DNA of 64,000 bases, from positions 1 to 64,000 of the forward strand of contig BGZK01001332.1 of NCBI GenBank assembly GCA_005406025.1, given 5' to 3'. The DNA comes from Eumeta japonica. Taxonomy: Eukaryota > Arthropoda > Insecta > Lepidoptera > Psychidae. Made by a program: the position numbers and the translations under genes. Under the pieces are notes generated by a model. The model did no database searches. It was given only the letters and a program-made list of their open reading frames with translations, and was not told the origin of the DNA. This document shows positions 24,530 to 37,837 of the stretch, piece after piece (position 1 is the stretch's first letter; the number at the start of each line of letters is the position of its first letter).

Positions 24530-25640
24530 AAAAAAAACTTAGGGTCGTTCATTTTACTTAACATCTCCTGCAACTCACACGCCGACGGTATAAGAATTAT
24601 TTGGTCTTCGTGTACGGGAGGTATTTAACAGATTGCTCATCCCTTCTTAGTCCACGCTCTTATTCTTTTGCGTTATGTAGACAGCCATCCATGAATAGCC
24701 ACGGTGAAGCTACACACCTCTGTTTGACACCCTACGAATGTCAAATCAGTTAGTGTATACCCCATTTATTCTGATGTAAACACTGAAGCCCCTATATAAG
24801 GAACGCAGTGCCCGTATCAATCTGCTACTCACACCGTTGATAGATAGGATTGTCTATGGATCATTTTTTTTCACTCTATCATAAGCTTTTTCCAAAACAG
24901 CGAAAATACAAAAATCTTTTGGTTCTTGACCAAAAAGTTTCTGTAATGTTACGCAGAGAAAGAACTTAATCTGTACCCCAGCCATTTTCAAAACCTCGGT
25001 TGTACATTCCAGATTTTATTTTCAATCCTTTCTTTCATTCACAACCCTTTCAATTATCGTTTTCGCTTGCAGTTTGCCAATTATGCAGAGGAGTCTTACA
25101 GGGCGGTTATCTGTACAAAGTTGCCGTGAACCTATCCCTATAAAGAAGGGTGCGATGACGGGTCTTACGGCTTTTCTAGCATTTATTAAACAGCTAACCC
25201 AGCTGACTTGTCTTTATACCCCGCCGTTCCTCGGCATCTCTGACGAAACCCTATCATATCCGGCAGTTTTTCCAACTCTCATACGGTTTAGTTTTTTCAT
25301 AATTTCGTTTTCGTTTTCATCATCATTCTTATATTCAGCTGCAGTAACATTGTCGTCTGCAACTGTGTTCTCACCTGCAAAAACACTTTCAAAACAATTC
25401 TTACGGTGCTTTGCACGTAACTTTCCTCCTTCAGTAAACATCCATTATCATCACTAATTACATTTACACAACATGTTTCGTAATCACTACGAGCCTTTTT
25501 CATTACATTCTAGAAAAGGTTTTGGTTTACTTGGAAATTATTCGAGAATCTCCTGTCATAGCGTTCTTTAATTTCATTCTTTCTTTTATTTTACACTTTC
25601 TTTAGCTCTCAATTTTTAAACTTTATATATATTTGCAGTT
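24530..25640 (-). mobile_element. non-LTR retrotransposon fragment (reverse transcriptase), antisense
   Basis: Minus-strand frames give, in order, ERYDRRFSNNF-like sequence near 25540; NVISDDNGCLLKEESYV; KLNRMRVGKTAGYDRVSSEM (25230-25300); GIGSRQLCTDNRPVRLLC (about 25090-25150), the RT motif before the palm; AYDRVK near 24875; GVSSRLIRALRSLYRGFSV; and ADDQVIL-region remnants near 24560-24600. Many frameshifts and stops, so the copy is dead. It belongs to the same family as the pieces at 25840, 42243, 45655 and 58640. Confidence 0.85.
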
Positions 25641-25839
25641 CCTGTTGGCTCATCTTTCAAACTCTCCTGTCTTTGCCCTCTGTGGTTGACCTTTGCAGAA
25701 AGTGAATCTTGCTATGCTTTCTTCTTTACACTAACTACTTTCCTTTTTTCGAAATTTTACCACTTATTATTCCACTGTTTATTTTATATTGTTTAATAAC
25801 GAAGAAACCTCATATGCAAAAAAATTTTCGCAATAATTA

Positions 25840-26110
25840 TTGCAGTGTTTTTTCACAAGATTCCTCATTTTGTAAACATCCATTATTGTCTCTAATCATA
25901 TTTATACACGGTGTCTCGGAATAATTCTGGATCTTTTTTATAGTATTCCAAAAAAGTTTTTGCTTTGCCCGGAAATTATTCGAAAATCTCCTGTCATAGC
26001 GTTCCTTTATTTCATTTTTTTTTCTTTTCACACAGTTTTTAGCTCTCATTTTTACACCTTGCTACTTTCAGTTACTTCTAGCTTAACTTTTAAACTTTCC
26101 TTTGTTTGTA
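25840..26110 (-). mobile_element. second antisense copy of the same non-LTR segment
   Basis: A minus-strand ORF at 25837-26049 reads RKKNEIKERYDRRFSNNF, then AKQKLFWNTIKKIQN, then MIRDNNGCLQNEES. It is the same pre-RT segment found at 25440-25600, in the same orientation. So two copies, or a tandem duplication, lie side by side about 200 bases apart. Confidence 0.75.
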
Positions 26111-27969
26111 CTCTGTGGTTTGTTTCTGCACAGAGTAAATCCGGCTACATTTTCTCCTTTTCACTAACTACCTACGTTATTTACATTGTAATTCCAACAT
26201 TCATTATCTTTCATTGCAGAGTTCTTTTATTTACTCCACATACTTTTTTTGCTTCGTCTATTATAACAGATTTTGTTACCTTCAACAATACTTAAAGTTA
26301 TAAATATTCATACTGTTAAATTTCACCCAAGTCATCCTTCAATAGTTCTATAAACTCATTTTTTGTAATCGCATCTTGAAGTTTTCCAACTTTCATTCGT
26401 TCTAGCCATTGTAACCGACATGGACATAAAACTTTAATTCAATGATATTATAAAAAAGTAATTTAAAAAAAAAACTTTGAAAATTAAAATTTATAACTTT
26501 CTAAGTCGATGTCTACAAAAAAATCAAGATATCAATTCTTATGTTAGTCATAATGTTTTAAACTTTTGATTGTCGTCCCCTAGCTTCTTTTTCCCTTAGC
26601 TTCTAGCTTAGTTTGTTAATTTTATTGCTAGCAAAAAGAAAAACACACCATTTTCAATTAAAAACTAACCCTTTTTCCAAAATTTAAAAAAGGAACTTTT
26701 TTGGAGTTAAAAAAAAAATTGACAGTTCGTTTTTAAAAACTTCGTAGTAACTTATATCAACAATTCTAGCACCTAACTCAAAATTCACATTTATGACTTG
26801 AATATTTTTTGAATGAAAATAGAAAATTTGTAATTTTAATTCTTGTAATACATATTAAAGTCAAATACAATAATTTCTGTTTATTAGGTTATTCATAACT
26901 CTTAAAATACGCCATTATAATAACATTGCTTGGAAAGCAATTTTCTTTTTAAAAGAACAAGCAAGAATATTCAGAGTGAGTGAAGTGACACACCAAAATT
27001 TTTTTAACCTTATATTTTTCGGCAAGTTAACATCAATTTGGTTACCACCAAACTGTTCATTTGTTTGTCCTTTCTATCGCAAAATTATATTAGAAAAGTA
27101 ATAAGTTTTAATATTTACTGTTCATTTTTTGCGTTTTAGTAAAAACTTCGTACATAATCTTTTTATTGATTTATGTTTAGAACGAGGTAGCATTGTTAAC
27201 AGCTGTGTTGCCAAAAGTTAGCTAATTCCCAAGAATACGGGCCAGAGTTTGGTAGGTTAGGAAAAGTGTAGTAAAATAGAGTAATGCAAATAGTGCTAAA
27301 ATAAAACGTTATTGCCTTTAATTTACTCTTGCTAATAAAATAATAAATGTATTTTTAAAATGAAAAATATTGTGTAAGAACAGTTGCAGAGTTGGTAAAT
27401 ACTGTACACATTTTTAATAATTTTATCGGTTTACCAATACATTTGTGAAACTAATTTCTTCCTATTAAGAATTCAATGAAATTGATATTATAAGAATTGA
27501 GTGAGCAATTTTTTGTAAATCTGTTAAAGAAATGATGCACCCGAGGATTAACCTAAAAAATAAATATACGTAGTAGTTAAATTCAATGATATTAAATTAA
27601 TGTTTTATAATATAATACCTAATTTATTTAAATATGTACACCTATTTCCTAGTTAATTCAACAAATAGAGTAGAAATAGTTAATGTAAATTACGACTAAT
27701 TCCATAAATTTCTCTCCGAAATGGGGAAATTTTTATCATTGCTTTCGGATATTTCCGACTGGTAATTGGCAATGCTGTTGGATAGCAGTTTCACAATCAA
27801 CGATTTAGTTTTTATAGCCGTTAGGATATAGATTTATTGCCAATGAATTTATTTATATAATTTGTAGTTGATAGAGGTATTAATATATATATAAAAGTAT
27901 TTATGTAATTTTTCTGTTTTAAATTTAATCCCGATTTGGGCAGTCGCAATTTAATTTTTCTTCATTAAA
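26111..27969. other. AT-rich DNA upstream of the mannosyltransferase gene
   Basis: No coding signal; the ORF at 25960-26295 on the plus strand is largely the shadow of the retrotransposon. The promoter of the downstream gene should lie in the last part but no core motif stands out. Confidence 0.5.
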
Positions 27970-28056
27970 ATGTGTGCAGTGCAAGAAAGGATTTTCTTAT
28001 CATCGAAGTATTCTATGGAGGATCACACAAAGAGCTTGTCATTAATTTTGCTACAG
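27970..28056 (+). CDS. QTMAN: QTMAN exon 1
   Basis: ATG at 27970-27972; donor ACAG|GTACCT. It encodes the N-terminal LIIEVFYGGSHKELV motif of the family. The ATG and the motif are in different frames: one base is missing, best placed in the AAAGG at 27986-27990. Without that base the exon reads MCAVQERIFLSSK and loses the motif. The exon ends in phase 1. Confidence 0.85.
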
Positions 28057-31000
28057 GTACCTAGAGCCCTATACACCCTAATTGCTTCGCACTAAAGTTC
28101 AAGCAGATTATACATGGTATAATTAACATTCTGTTCTTGTCAATTTTTATTACAAATTATTTAAAGGAAACAACGAATTCATTGCGCGCAAGTTTCCATC
28201 GTCTTTTTGATTAACAAAGGATTGGATCGGCAACTTACAGATTGGAAACGACATTAAAAAATCGCAGCCATCACTTAGCCAAAGCAAAAGTCAGGAATAT
28301 AATTACAAATAAATTAATAAAATAACTGTTCATTACATATATACGAGGGCCACATACTGGCACATAATATATCACATTTGTCATTGTAAGCATCTGCCAT
28401 GTAATTTTTTAAAAGAGGTACTATTTTTAGGGATACAGTAATGCCCACATTCAGTACACTTCAAAACTTTCAATGTGTTATTTAATCTTTTTCATAAAAC
28501 CAATAACAATGACAATGATTGCGATAAGTTTTATTGAAAATGTTCTGTCTAAATATATGATTTATTACTCTCTTAATAGAGGAGATCCATGGCCCTACGG
28601 CGGACATGTTTTATGAATTATACAAGTACACAGCATCTGCCTTCTGTCAGTATTTTGGTCATTAAGTAATATTATGTGACCTAATTTTATTTATAGACAT
28701 CTTGCAGTTGTTTTTCCATTTGGAATTGAATAACATTTTTACTTAAATTAGGACTAGGTTCTTATACAATGAGTCTTTTTTCATTACTATTCATGCTTTC
28801 CCTTGTTGCCTCCATAGCTTCGTTAGCTTTAGTGTAGTACATAAAAATAACATTACCTGCCATTCAAAGATCTTTTCAGTCATATCAGTTTCGTCAATTT
28901 ATAGTATGACATTAGGAGCCATCCATAAATTATAAGGTTTTGCCCCCCCCCCTCATTTTCCGTCCATATTAAAGGTGGTCACACATAAATGAAAACAGTA
29001 GTTTTACATTTTTTTGTTCACAATACTTTAAATATTAGACAATAAACAAACGAAAGACATTGTCACATTTCATTGACCGCTCCCCAACCTTCGTGTGATA
29101 TAAGGCCCTTACTAGTACTAGGACTAAAATACTCTTGAGACTATGTCCTGAATGAATCATGATACCTTAGATATATATCTTAAAAATGCATACTCTTCAG
29201 AAGAGCACTATATTAATATGATTGGCTATATTCCTTGGTCGAATAAACTCCGCTCGAAACTTTTAATACATCTAGAAGAATCTGTTTACTAACTCATCCT
29301 TTTTTCTTACCAAAATCATAGGATTTGTTTTTAAATAAGTACCTATCTATCAGCAAACAATATTAGTATAGGTTTTCTCAGAAAAGCTTTAGGTGACACT
29401 ATTTTTAATAGACTTATGAGTGCCTACCAAAAGTCATGCTCAATATGAACCCACTGCTTTAGTAGAACAGGGGGTGCGTTTATTTTCATAAAATACACAA
29501 GGCAGTGCTTTACAGACATTTTAAGTATGCAAATGTTAAATCATTTTATATTTGAACAGTATTTTATCTAATACAAAATCATTATTTCAACTTAAAATCT
29601 CTATACAATAAATTTGCAAAAACAGATAAGACAGTATTACTAGTTTCTCTATAAATTTAAATATTGTACTACATCAATTTTATTTCATAATCATTAAAAA
29701 TTATGGTCACAAATTGAAGTAAACATAAATCTCAAGTAATTTTGTAAAATTTCATGTTAAATATTGGAATTTTAGGATAAACTATAGAAATAATTTGTAG
29801 TGCAAATTGTTAACAATGGGAGTTCATCTGATGACTGTGTGGACTTTTTTAGAATTCCTGTCAAACACCAGTTTTAATAACTATTAACATAAACAATGAT
29901 AGTTTGACATCAACTACAATGCAATGTATTTCATTATATTTTGACAATTGAGATATTGTTTCTCTTTATCAATTAGTCAAAATGTACTTATATATTTACA
30001 TTAATATTTTTAATATAATACTAAGTACTATTGTTCAAAAAGTTTTCTTTAGTCTATGTCTAATGTAATTTTAATTGTATAATTGCTTCTGCTCATACTG
30101 TCATGTTACTTGCTCCTCACTTCTTACTTTAGTTAGTGTGGGTCGTTACGTCATTTTCAAGAAACATAACAAAACCAGTGACTCGGTCGCGTCACCTGTT
30201 TTAAAACTAGTGATTTTTGTAACTAGCTATTTTCATTCAGCTACTGTGATTTTTGCATAAATCGTCCACCAACTATACAGTTACACGAAACGAAAATAAT
30301 TTAAATCACTGTTTTTGTTTGTAGCTATACAGTTAAACCAATAAATTAACTTCCTTCATACTTTATTCAGGCTTAGCACTGATTGCATTAAATATATTTG
30401 TGATTGATTAGTGTTTACTATGAAACTATGATTTTAATAAAATTATTAATGCAGGTATTTAAAGTTAATTTGATTGTATATACAATGATTATTAATATTT
30501 ACAGTTTATTTACACTTTTCAATGTTTTCACTGTCATTTGTTTATATCGCCCACTACTAGTTCGATTGTGATGCGTGATATGGCATCACGCGTTTGAGAA
30601 TAATTACAAAATCACTACTTTATGTTGACTCGAACTAGTGATTCAGTTACATATCGCGTCACGAGTTATTGTAACTAGTGACGTGAAATAACGCCCACAT
30701 CTATACTTTAATAATATGCAATACTTCTCTTTGAGTAAACATTGTCTCATATCCATTTCAACACTTTATAATTTATAAGATGCAAATTTTTCAGAAATTA
30801 ATCTGTTGTGGTTTTGTATCTCCTGTTATATGTATAAATTATGGCCATTCATTTTAAAAGGCTACATTCCTATGACTATGTTTTGTACAAGCTTATTTAA
30901 ATACAAAATGTAAATATGCCCGTTAGCAAAAATTTATATTTATTTTTGAAATTTAAAACAGATTACATGCTTTATTATGAAAGTGTGTATATTGTACATA

Positions 31001-32932
31001 ATGTTTATAGTTAAATTCATTTATTAAAATTATTTTCAGAACTAAGCAATAATGACTTGAAATGTGATGTTATAACAATGACACCAAAAAATGGCATTGA
31101 GGGCAAGAACTAGCACTGTATTTATCAACCGTGATACCCAAAACCAAAACTACAAAGTATTATTTTGTACCTCTATACTACCTCTGGCTGAGCTCGTAGC
31201 TCTGAGGCCAGATTTAGCCTAAGCAGCATTAAAAGTTGTATACTTCCATGAAAATCAGCTCGCTTATCCTGTTAAATATGTGAAACAGCGAGATTTCCAG
31301 TATGGCTATAATGAAATATTATCTTGGTTAGTAACCTATTTGAACTAGCACACTACACTTCCGTTTTGCAACATATAATAAAAATATATATTATAGATAT
31401 AATAATGAAGATAATAAACAAATATCCTTTTATAACATATATGATATACATAATAAAAATAAAGAAAAATGTACATCTAACTTGTAGTCTAATAATAACA
31501 CTTATAGTCTTAAAATTTATAGACATTGTAATATTCTTCTTTCTTGTCTTTCAATTTTATCTTTAACCATTTCTTAGTAAAGCTTTTTTTTTATTTTGAA
31601 AATTCAACGTGATTGAATATTTGATGAATGATTTCAAAGCAATTTTTATCAGAATTTCATATTAATTTCAGTGTGAATTCTATCAGGATGTTATTGTGAA
31701 CAAACTTATATTCTCAGATTATTGACAAAAATATATTTATCATAATAAACATGGATTTTATATATTAATATATTTTAATAGAAATTTTTTATATTTCAGC
31801 ATAGTTGCAGATAAAGTATTCTTTAATTCTCAATACAACCTTACATCATTTTTGACTAATATTTCAAAACATTTGAAATTGCAACCTGACTACGTAACCA
31901 ATCCCATTCCTGAACAAATTGAAGACAAATGTTCTGTCGTATATTTCCCAATAAATATCAGAGACATCGACAGGCACCTGAAAGTATCTGGTCATAGTAA
32001 GCAGGAGCCGGAATCTTCACATGAAAATTATCTGCATATTGTTTGGCCTCACAGATGGGAAGAAGACAAAGGGCCAGATTGTTTAGAAAATGCATTAAAA
32101 CTCTTGAAGCAGCAGAATCTGAATTTTAAGGTCCGTTTTTATTGCAACATTATAGTTTTACATAGATCGAATTTAACATTTATAGTTTAGGCTTCAAATG
32201 GAACATGTCATGGCGGTTAATTTTTTCCATCAAATTATATAATTAAAACATAGCCAGTATTGAGCCCAAATTGTATAGCCTGCATATAATTAGTATTCAT
32301 CATACAATAACAAACATCATTGAACACTTACATATTTTGTGCTGTGTTTCAGATCAGTGTTTTAGGACAGTCATTTAATGAAGTTCCAGAATCATTGAAG
32401 AAAATAGAAGAAACCTTTAAAGACCACTTACTCCACTTTGGTTATGTACCAAATAAGAGTGATTATTACAGGATTCTAAAAAGTGCAGACGTTGTGTTGT
32501 CCACTGCTACACATGAGTTTTTTGGTGTATCGGTGTAAGTTATAAACATTTGTGTCCCTCTGTATAGTTGTATTATTAAAAATTCATAACCTTTCTAATT
32601 GGTCACTTTTATACAGTTGTTAGATCTCTTAATTGATCATGCGTTTCCAGAATGGAAGCTGTGTACTGTGGATGTGTTCCTGTAGTCCCTAAGAGCTATC
32701 TTACTTGGAGTTATACGACAGCAATACTGCTTGCTTCTATGAAACATTAGAAGAGCTATTGCAAATATTGACCGAGATGTTTGAAAAGAAAAGAAAGGGC
32801 CTATTCACACGTAAAGATAATTCTCACATTGCAAAACGATATGAATCTCGGAGCTGGTGTACAAGGCTAATGAACACCATAAATATCGAACTGGAGAACA
32901 AATCTTTGCCTAGAGTTTCAGGTCGGTATTAA
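27970..32932 (+). CDS. QTMAN: tRNA-queuosine alpha-mannosyltransferase (GTDC1 family), frame-disrupted as given
   Basis: The family transfers mannose to queuosine in the anticodon of tRNA-Asp in the cytosol or nucleus (known for the animal family). Five exons fit the family in order: 27970-28056, 31040-31326, 31800-32130, 32353-32534 and 32651-32932. Diagnostic motifs are FYGGSHKEL, KVVYFHENQLAYPVKYVKQR, QYGYNEILS, ADKVFFNSQYN, HIVWPHRWEEDKGPD, SVLGQSFNEVPE, HFGYVPNKSDYY, ADVVLSTATHEFFGVSVME and AVYCGCVPVVPK. Splice phases agree at all four junctions. The reading frame needs one extra base at four places (27986-27990, 31086-31091, about 31099, about 32690-32700), and an in-frame TAA interrupts exon 2 at 31220-31222. 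Either uncorrected deletion errors plus one real or false stop, or a decaying gene. Confidence 0.9.
28912..29110. repeat. probable interspersed-repeat fragment in QTMAN intron 1
   Basis: GGAGCCATCCATAAATTATA followed by a run of ten C, then GTGGTCACACATAAATG and CATTGACCGCTCCCC. This resembles a widespread insect repeat that carries CCATCCATAAATTACGTCA, here decayed. Recognition is by eye. Confidence 0.35.
30135..30705. repeat. possible MITE with GTGGGCGTTA-type ends and internal hairpins
   Basis: Left end GTGTGGGTCGTTACGTCA (about 30136) and right end TGACGTGAAATAACGCCCACAT (about 30679-30700) are imperfect inverses. Inside are GCGTGAT/ATCACGC (30573-30591) and CTAGTTCGA (about 30558) facing TCGAACTAG (about 30631), which can pair, plus several GTGACG/CACTAGT motifs. 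No target duplication was identified. Confidence 0.35.
31040..31326 (+). CDS. QTMAN: QTMAN exon 2
   Basis: Acceptor TTATTTTCAG, donor ATCTTG|GTTAGT. It encodes KCDVITMTPKK-WHW-RARTS (a family signature), CTSILPLAELVALRPDL, then KVVYFHENQLAYPVKYVKQR and DFQYGYNEILS. Two single-base losses split the WHWRARTS signature (A-run 31086-31091 and single G at 31099). TAA at 31220-31222 interrupts between RPDLA and the FHENQL motif with correct frame on both sides, so it is a substitution-type stop rather than a shift. Confidence 0.85.
31800..32130 (+). CDS. QTMAN: QTMAN exon 3
   Basis: Acceptor TATATTTCAG, donor AAG|GTCCGT. The first base completes the Cys codon split across the intron. It encodes IVADKVFFNSQYNLTSFL, then a linker, then HIVWPHRWEEDKGPDC and LENALKLLKQQNLNFK. 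Fully open. Confidence 0.9.
32353..32534 (+). CDS. QTMAN: QTMAN exon 4
   Basis: Acceptor TGTTTCAG, donor TCGGT|GTAAGT. It encodes ISVLGQSFNEVPESLKKI, then HFGYVPNKSDYYRILKSAD and VVLSTATHEFFGVSV, the sugar-nucleotide binding half of the GT4-like fold. Fully open. Confidence 0.9.
32651..32932 (+). CDS. QTMAN: QTMAN exon 5, frameshifted
   Basis: Acceptor GCGTTTCCAG. It encodes MEAVYCGCVPVVPK in the frame of exon 4, then must shift by one missing base near 32690-32700 (AAGAG) to enter the open frame ELYDSNTACFYETLEELL that runs to TAA at 32930-32932. Without the shift it terminates about 21 codons later. Possible poly(A) signal AATAAA at 33347-33352. Confidence 0.85.
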
Positions 32933-35900
32933 GTATTGGAAAAGAAAATCTACACAGCCCAAGTACTAATGCCATATTATATATTTTTAAGAACTTTGCA
33001 TTTCTCCATAAGGTTTGTTAATAATGTTAAGTACTTATTGTCACAAATTATGCTATACTTAATCGTTGTAAAATATGTTGTGTGACATACTATTAGTCAA
33101 GCGTCAGTCAAACCAAATACAACTTAAGTCATACATTTAAGTACCTTATTTATTGTTTTATTTAAATAGTTGTTGACTTATTTAAAAAACAACTTCATGT
33201 AAGTTAGACTCTGTAAGAATGAATACTAATGCACATGTATTAGAAATTGTTGAATCTACATTAAAATTAAAGATCTGTATTTTTAGAAGACTAATTGTTT
33301 AATTCATCAAGAATTGTCAAAAATTCAGAGGCTGTTAAAACTAAGAAATAAATTGTATCAAAATAAATCTAAAAATTAATTGCCTGTTAGTTGTTAACAT
33401 CAGTTGATGAAATTAGGTCTAAGACAATTTCTAAAGTGAAATGCTATTTACAGTGGCTTACTTTTGTTTATCAATAATTACAATACATTTGTATAATATC
33501 TAAATTTCATATTATTAAAGGAAATATTCTATATATTTTTCCACGCTGTTGCATGAAATTTTAAAAGTGCTTTATGTTTTTACCTAATGAATTGTAATCA
33601 TAAGTTATTTATATGTATACGAGGAAGATACAAATGAGGGAAAAAAAAATCAATTTTTATGTAATATCTAAAAAATATGGATGTATTTTAATTTTTTTTA
33701 AAGATAACAATCTTAATAATGTACAAGTAATACATTATGTGATTTCATAAAACTGCTTTACTTGATGCTGTGAATTTATGAATATTTACAATATTGTTGG
33801 CACAGAATTAATATAAAACAACAATTTGTAAAAAATATTAATATATATCTGTTGTCTGTTTGTCTGTTGTCTTATGTTTGTTCCTACAATTCTCATTAAA
33901 AGGCCCTATCATCTCATATTCACAATGAATAAAGTCAATATTGCATATTGTTTGTGAAAACTGCCGTAAATCTAGTTTTTTCAATTAGCAAATAATAATT
34001 TCACTTTCATTGTTAGAATTCCTTAAAAAATGCTCATTTGTGATACAAGTTTACTTACTTATTGTTTTGTCCATAAACTAAGTTTTCACTTTATAATATA
34101 AAATATATTAGAAAGTGGAAAACAGGAATTATGTTCTAGGCAGACAAATTTGTGATTCAGCATCCATGAGAATCTTTTGTATAAGACAAATAATGTTTTA
34201 GCATCTTTTGATAAACTTAAAGCTTATTTTTCAAGATAGACAATACTAGTCAATACAAGATAGACAATATTGATCCTAAGTTTGTTGAGTTTATTATAAC
34301 AAAATATACTTAGATGTGACTGAAAAGAAATGAGATAATTTTTAGTATTACATTGAAACTAACAGTCATTAAACTGGATATATGAAATCAATATTATGAA
34401 TATTTAATATAAAAGCACCAAAATAATTATATGATCAATCGAAATTGTCATGATAAAGTTGGCTTGATAGCAGATTGGTAGAAGAAATTCTAGGAAAGTT
34501 CATAAGTGCTTAAAACGATCCAAACAAAATTATATAATATAAAGGAAAAATTATAATTATGATTAATTACAATTATTTCTGTGTATTTAAATTAAAACTG
34601 ATTATTTGAAAATTTCATAATGTGTAATTGTTTACACATATGTTTATCTCCTTGTGAGAAAATTATGGATGTACGAGATGCAGTATTATTTTATAACTTT
34701 TACCTCTTTTGAAATACAATTGAGATCTATCAAAAATGATTCCACTGTTAGTTAGCGATTAGGATTGTTTTGTACCCAATCATGATTCACATTAGCAAAT
34801 TTCTGTATTTAACCATAATATGAGAAAATAATTTTCAAAACATAAAATATTATTTTAGTATATATGTTTAATATCTGTCGCAATGTCGCAAAACGATATC
34901 CGTCACAAATGTACATTAACCTATGCCATTAATTGATCTCATTACAGACTGTAGTAAAAAAAAATAGATCTAAATGAGAATCTCTCATGTTACATAATCA
35001 GACTTCTCTATAATATATGTAAATCTTCTCTTGAATGTGATAACATAAAAATATCAGTTTATGTTTTACTGTCTGCTTGCGGCTTTTCATGTATGGACAC
35101 AGAATGAATTCCTTTATTTTTGCTATCATTTATCTTTATCCCGATCTTTTTTTTCAATTTCAGTTCTGGTTCCACTGTTGGTTCAGAGTCTGATTGATTC
35201 CAATGCCACTCCTCGGCTATTTATTTATTATTATCCCCCTATTTAACAAATTTCTAGACAGACTACTGTTTTGTTATATGTATAAGTTATTTATTAGAGA
35301 TGTATAATATGAGTCACAAACATCAACTCTTATGTGATTGAGTACTCTTCTCTCAGACTAGAATAAATTAATAAATGTAATCTCAATAATAGTGAATCTC
35401 TGTGTTAAAAAATCTGTATATACAATAATAGAACAATCAAATTATTGTAACTCTACTTTTAAACATGGAAAACTTAGAAAAAATACTATTGTATATTTCT
35501 TTCTAATTTCAATTTTCAACACAGAATGAAATTCTGTGTCTTATTTCATTGCTATGTATGAAACTGCATGAAGTTGTGAATGATAATGATGGAAATCCTT
35601 TCTACTCCAAGCACAATAATTTTAAAGCATATTATTATAAATTGAAATGTTTATGCAAATAAAATAGTGTTCAAGAGAGAAAGGGGGGCACAGTTCTCAC
35701 ATTAAATATTGTTTATTACTTATTTAATAAGTGCCATAAATTGTGATCTACTACCTACATTTTTTATAAATAGCATTCTCAATGGTCACAGTATTAAGTA
35801 CCTGCCTCTATAAACACAAACATTTTGTTAGTTTACAAATATTAATTGTTTTTTTGTTGAATAATTTTAAACAAACAAAATAATATTGTCGCTAAGTCTG

Positions 35901-37837
35901 GCTCATGATCAGTGAGAATTTTGGGCAGACACATTATAATGCGTCGACCAACTTATTAATATATTACCACAAATAAGACAATCCTATTGATATTTCATTC
36001 ATTAACTTTGTGACAATGTTAATATATGTTAAATTTAACTTTGTTTTTTAATTATTGATAATAAATTAAATTTGCTTCGAGGCTTAAATTCTATACATTT
36101 AAATTTGGTTAGGTATGGGTAGGCAGCCATAGGCAGCCTCCTACACCAAATACTACTTAGGTAATTGTATAACTTCTTGAATGCTTAATACCTTTTGGTG
36201 TACAAGTAGTGGATAGATAATAATTAAACTACCAAAGCTTAATATTACATCATATCTGTGTAAGATATCATATTCCATATCTTGTAACCTATAAAAGTTT
36301 ATAAAAATACAGGCCGATAGTTTCATAAGTAACATGTATTAAAATATGATTGTAATCAAAAAGTAGAGTTACTACTGCTGTAAAATAAACATAAGTAAGT
36401 GTGTGTCTAATAGTACTTATACCATAAGTATTTATCTTTCACATTTTTCAGACTTTAAATCAGTATTTTATTATGATCATGTAATAATGAAATTAAGATA
36501 AGTGTATGTATAGAAATTTCAATTATGTTCAAAGTGAAAATTATGCAAAAATAAATTTTATTATTAGACAGGAAATTGTAATATAAATTAATTTTATTAT
36601 TGAACTCAATAAACTTTATTGCTGTGTTGTGTTTGTATGCGTTTTATATTAATTCCATGCTAATAATGCTAAATGTATATCTTTATCTATTGCACCAGTT
36701 GCACAAAGCATTGAACTTCTGAAAATTTCCAATACATGTTTTCGCATTCTGGATAAGTACATTTAAACTCCAATTTACATGTATGACTGGTCATAATAGT
36801 GGGCGATCACTGAAAACAACTAAGAATGATTCTGACGTACTTTGATTCAAGTTCAAGTTATTGCACAAGTCATATCATGATTATTATTGTTTAAGATGAT
36901 CAATGATTTATGACATAACATGACTGCCTTCTCGTAAGAAGGAAGAGCAGAAACAATGTTCGAGCCCTGGTTGTTGTTGTTTAGAAGAATCGTTCAAGTG
37001 AATTTATGAACAATCGTCATTTTATAGTATAATATACATGCACCTATCATTACTATGGAAAGACATAAGTTATGATTTACATTTTTCAATTATCAGTTTG
37101 GTAAGGAATTAATCATCACTGTTTTTAAATTGTGAAAAAGTGTAATGTATCGAACAATAAATTATTATGAACGTAAGAAATAAAGATAATACAAACGTCC
37201 GTTTAAAATTTGACATCGATTAGACATTTTCGTTGATCTATGCTTGACATTTCATAGGAATGACACTTTTTTAAATTTCATGTTTAATAATAAACTTGTT
37301 TTAAAAATAAATATTTTCAAAATATGTCTCATTAATAAGGTATGAAAAATTTATTGATTAGTTATTTAAAATTACCAGTACTTTAAAATAAATTGCGTCA
37401 GACAATACTAAAGTTTAGGAACGACCGTGTTATGTGTGTTAAGGTTGTGTTACGTATTTTTAAAGTTAAATTATAGTTTATTACAAGAAACTCATCCACA
37501 ATGAAGCTAGTGACGAAAGCGTCCTGCAATAGCATAAAATAAGAACACGAGCAAAGAAAGAAGGATCGGGGAGCGTTGTACCCTTATGTGCATTGCATCG
37601 TACACAGGAAATTTGAAGCGACGAAGCTCCATGGTACTGTAACCCTTGCAACCTATTTGCATGATTGACAAATTCAGGATATCTTCATTTCATAAGTTAA
37701 AATACTTGAAATACGTCATAATTTTTAGTGAATTCACATTTTACCGTATTTTCGGAAGGCAGTTTTTACCTCAAAAAGAACAAGGAAGAAACTTAAGAAT
37801 AGTTCTTTTCTAATTGTAACAACCAAAACAAGTGTTA
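32933..37837. other. QTMAN 3'UTR and long AT-rich flank
   Basis: The first ~500 bases are probably 3'UTR (AATAAA at 33347-33352). Beyond that only AT-rich DNA is seen; ORFs at 35061-35246 and 36153-36335 (minus) are low complexity. A slightly GC-richer stretch at 37490-37640 has no recognisable content. Confidence 0.5.

Larger units (their letters stand above)
28057..31039 (+). other. QTMAN intron 1
   Basis: GTACCT donor and TTTTCAG acceptor, about 3 kb, AT-rich. It contains a repeat-like piece at 28912-29110 and a MITE-like region at about 30135-30705, listed separately. Confidence 0.75.

Noticed and set aside
27970..32932. QTMAN as a processed pseudogene
   Set aside because: Introns with consensus splice sites and consistent phases are kept, so it is not a retrocopy; either a decaying original or an intact gene with sequence errors.
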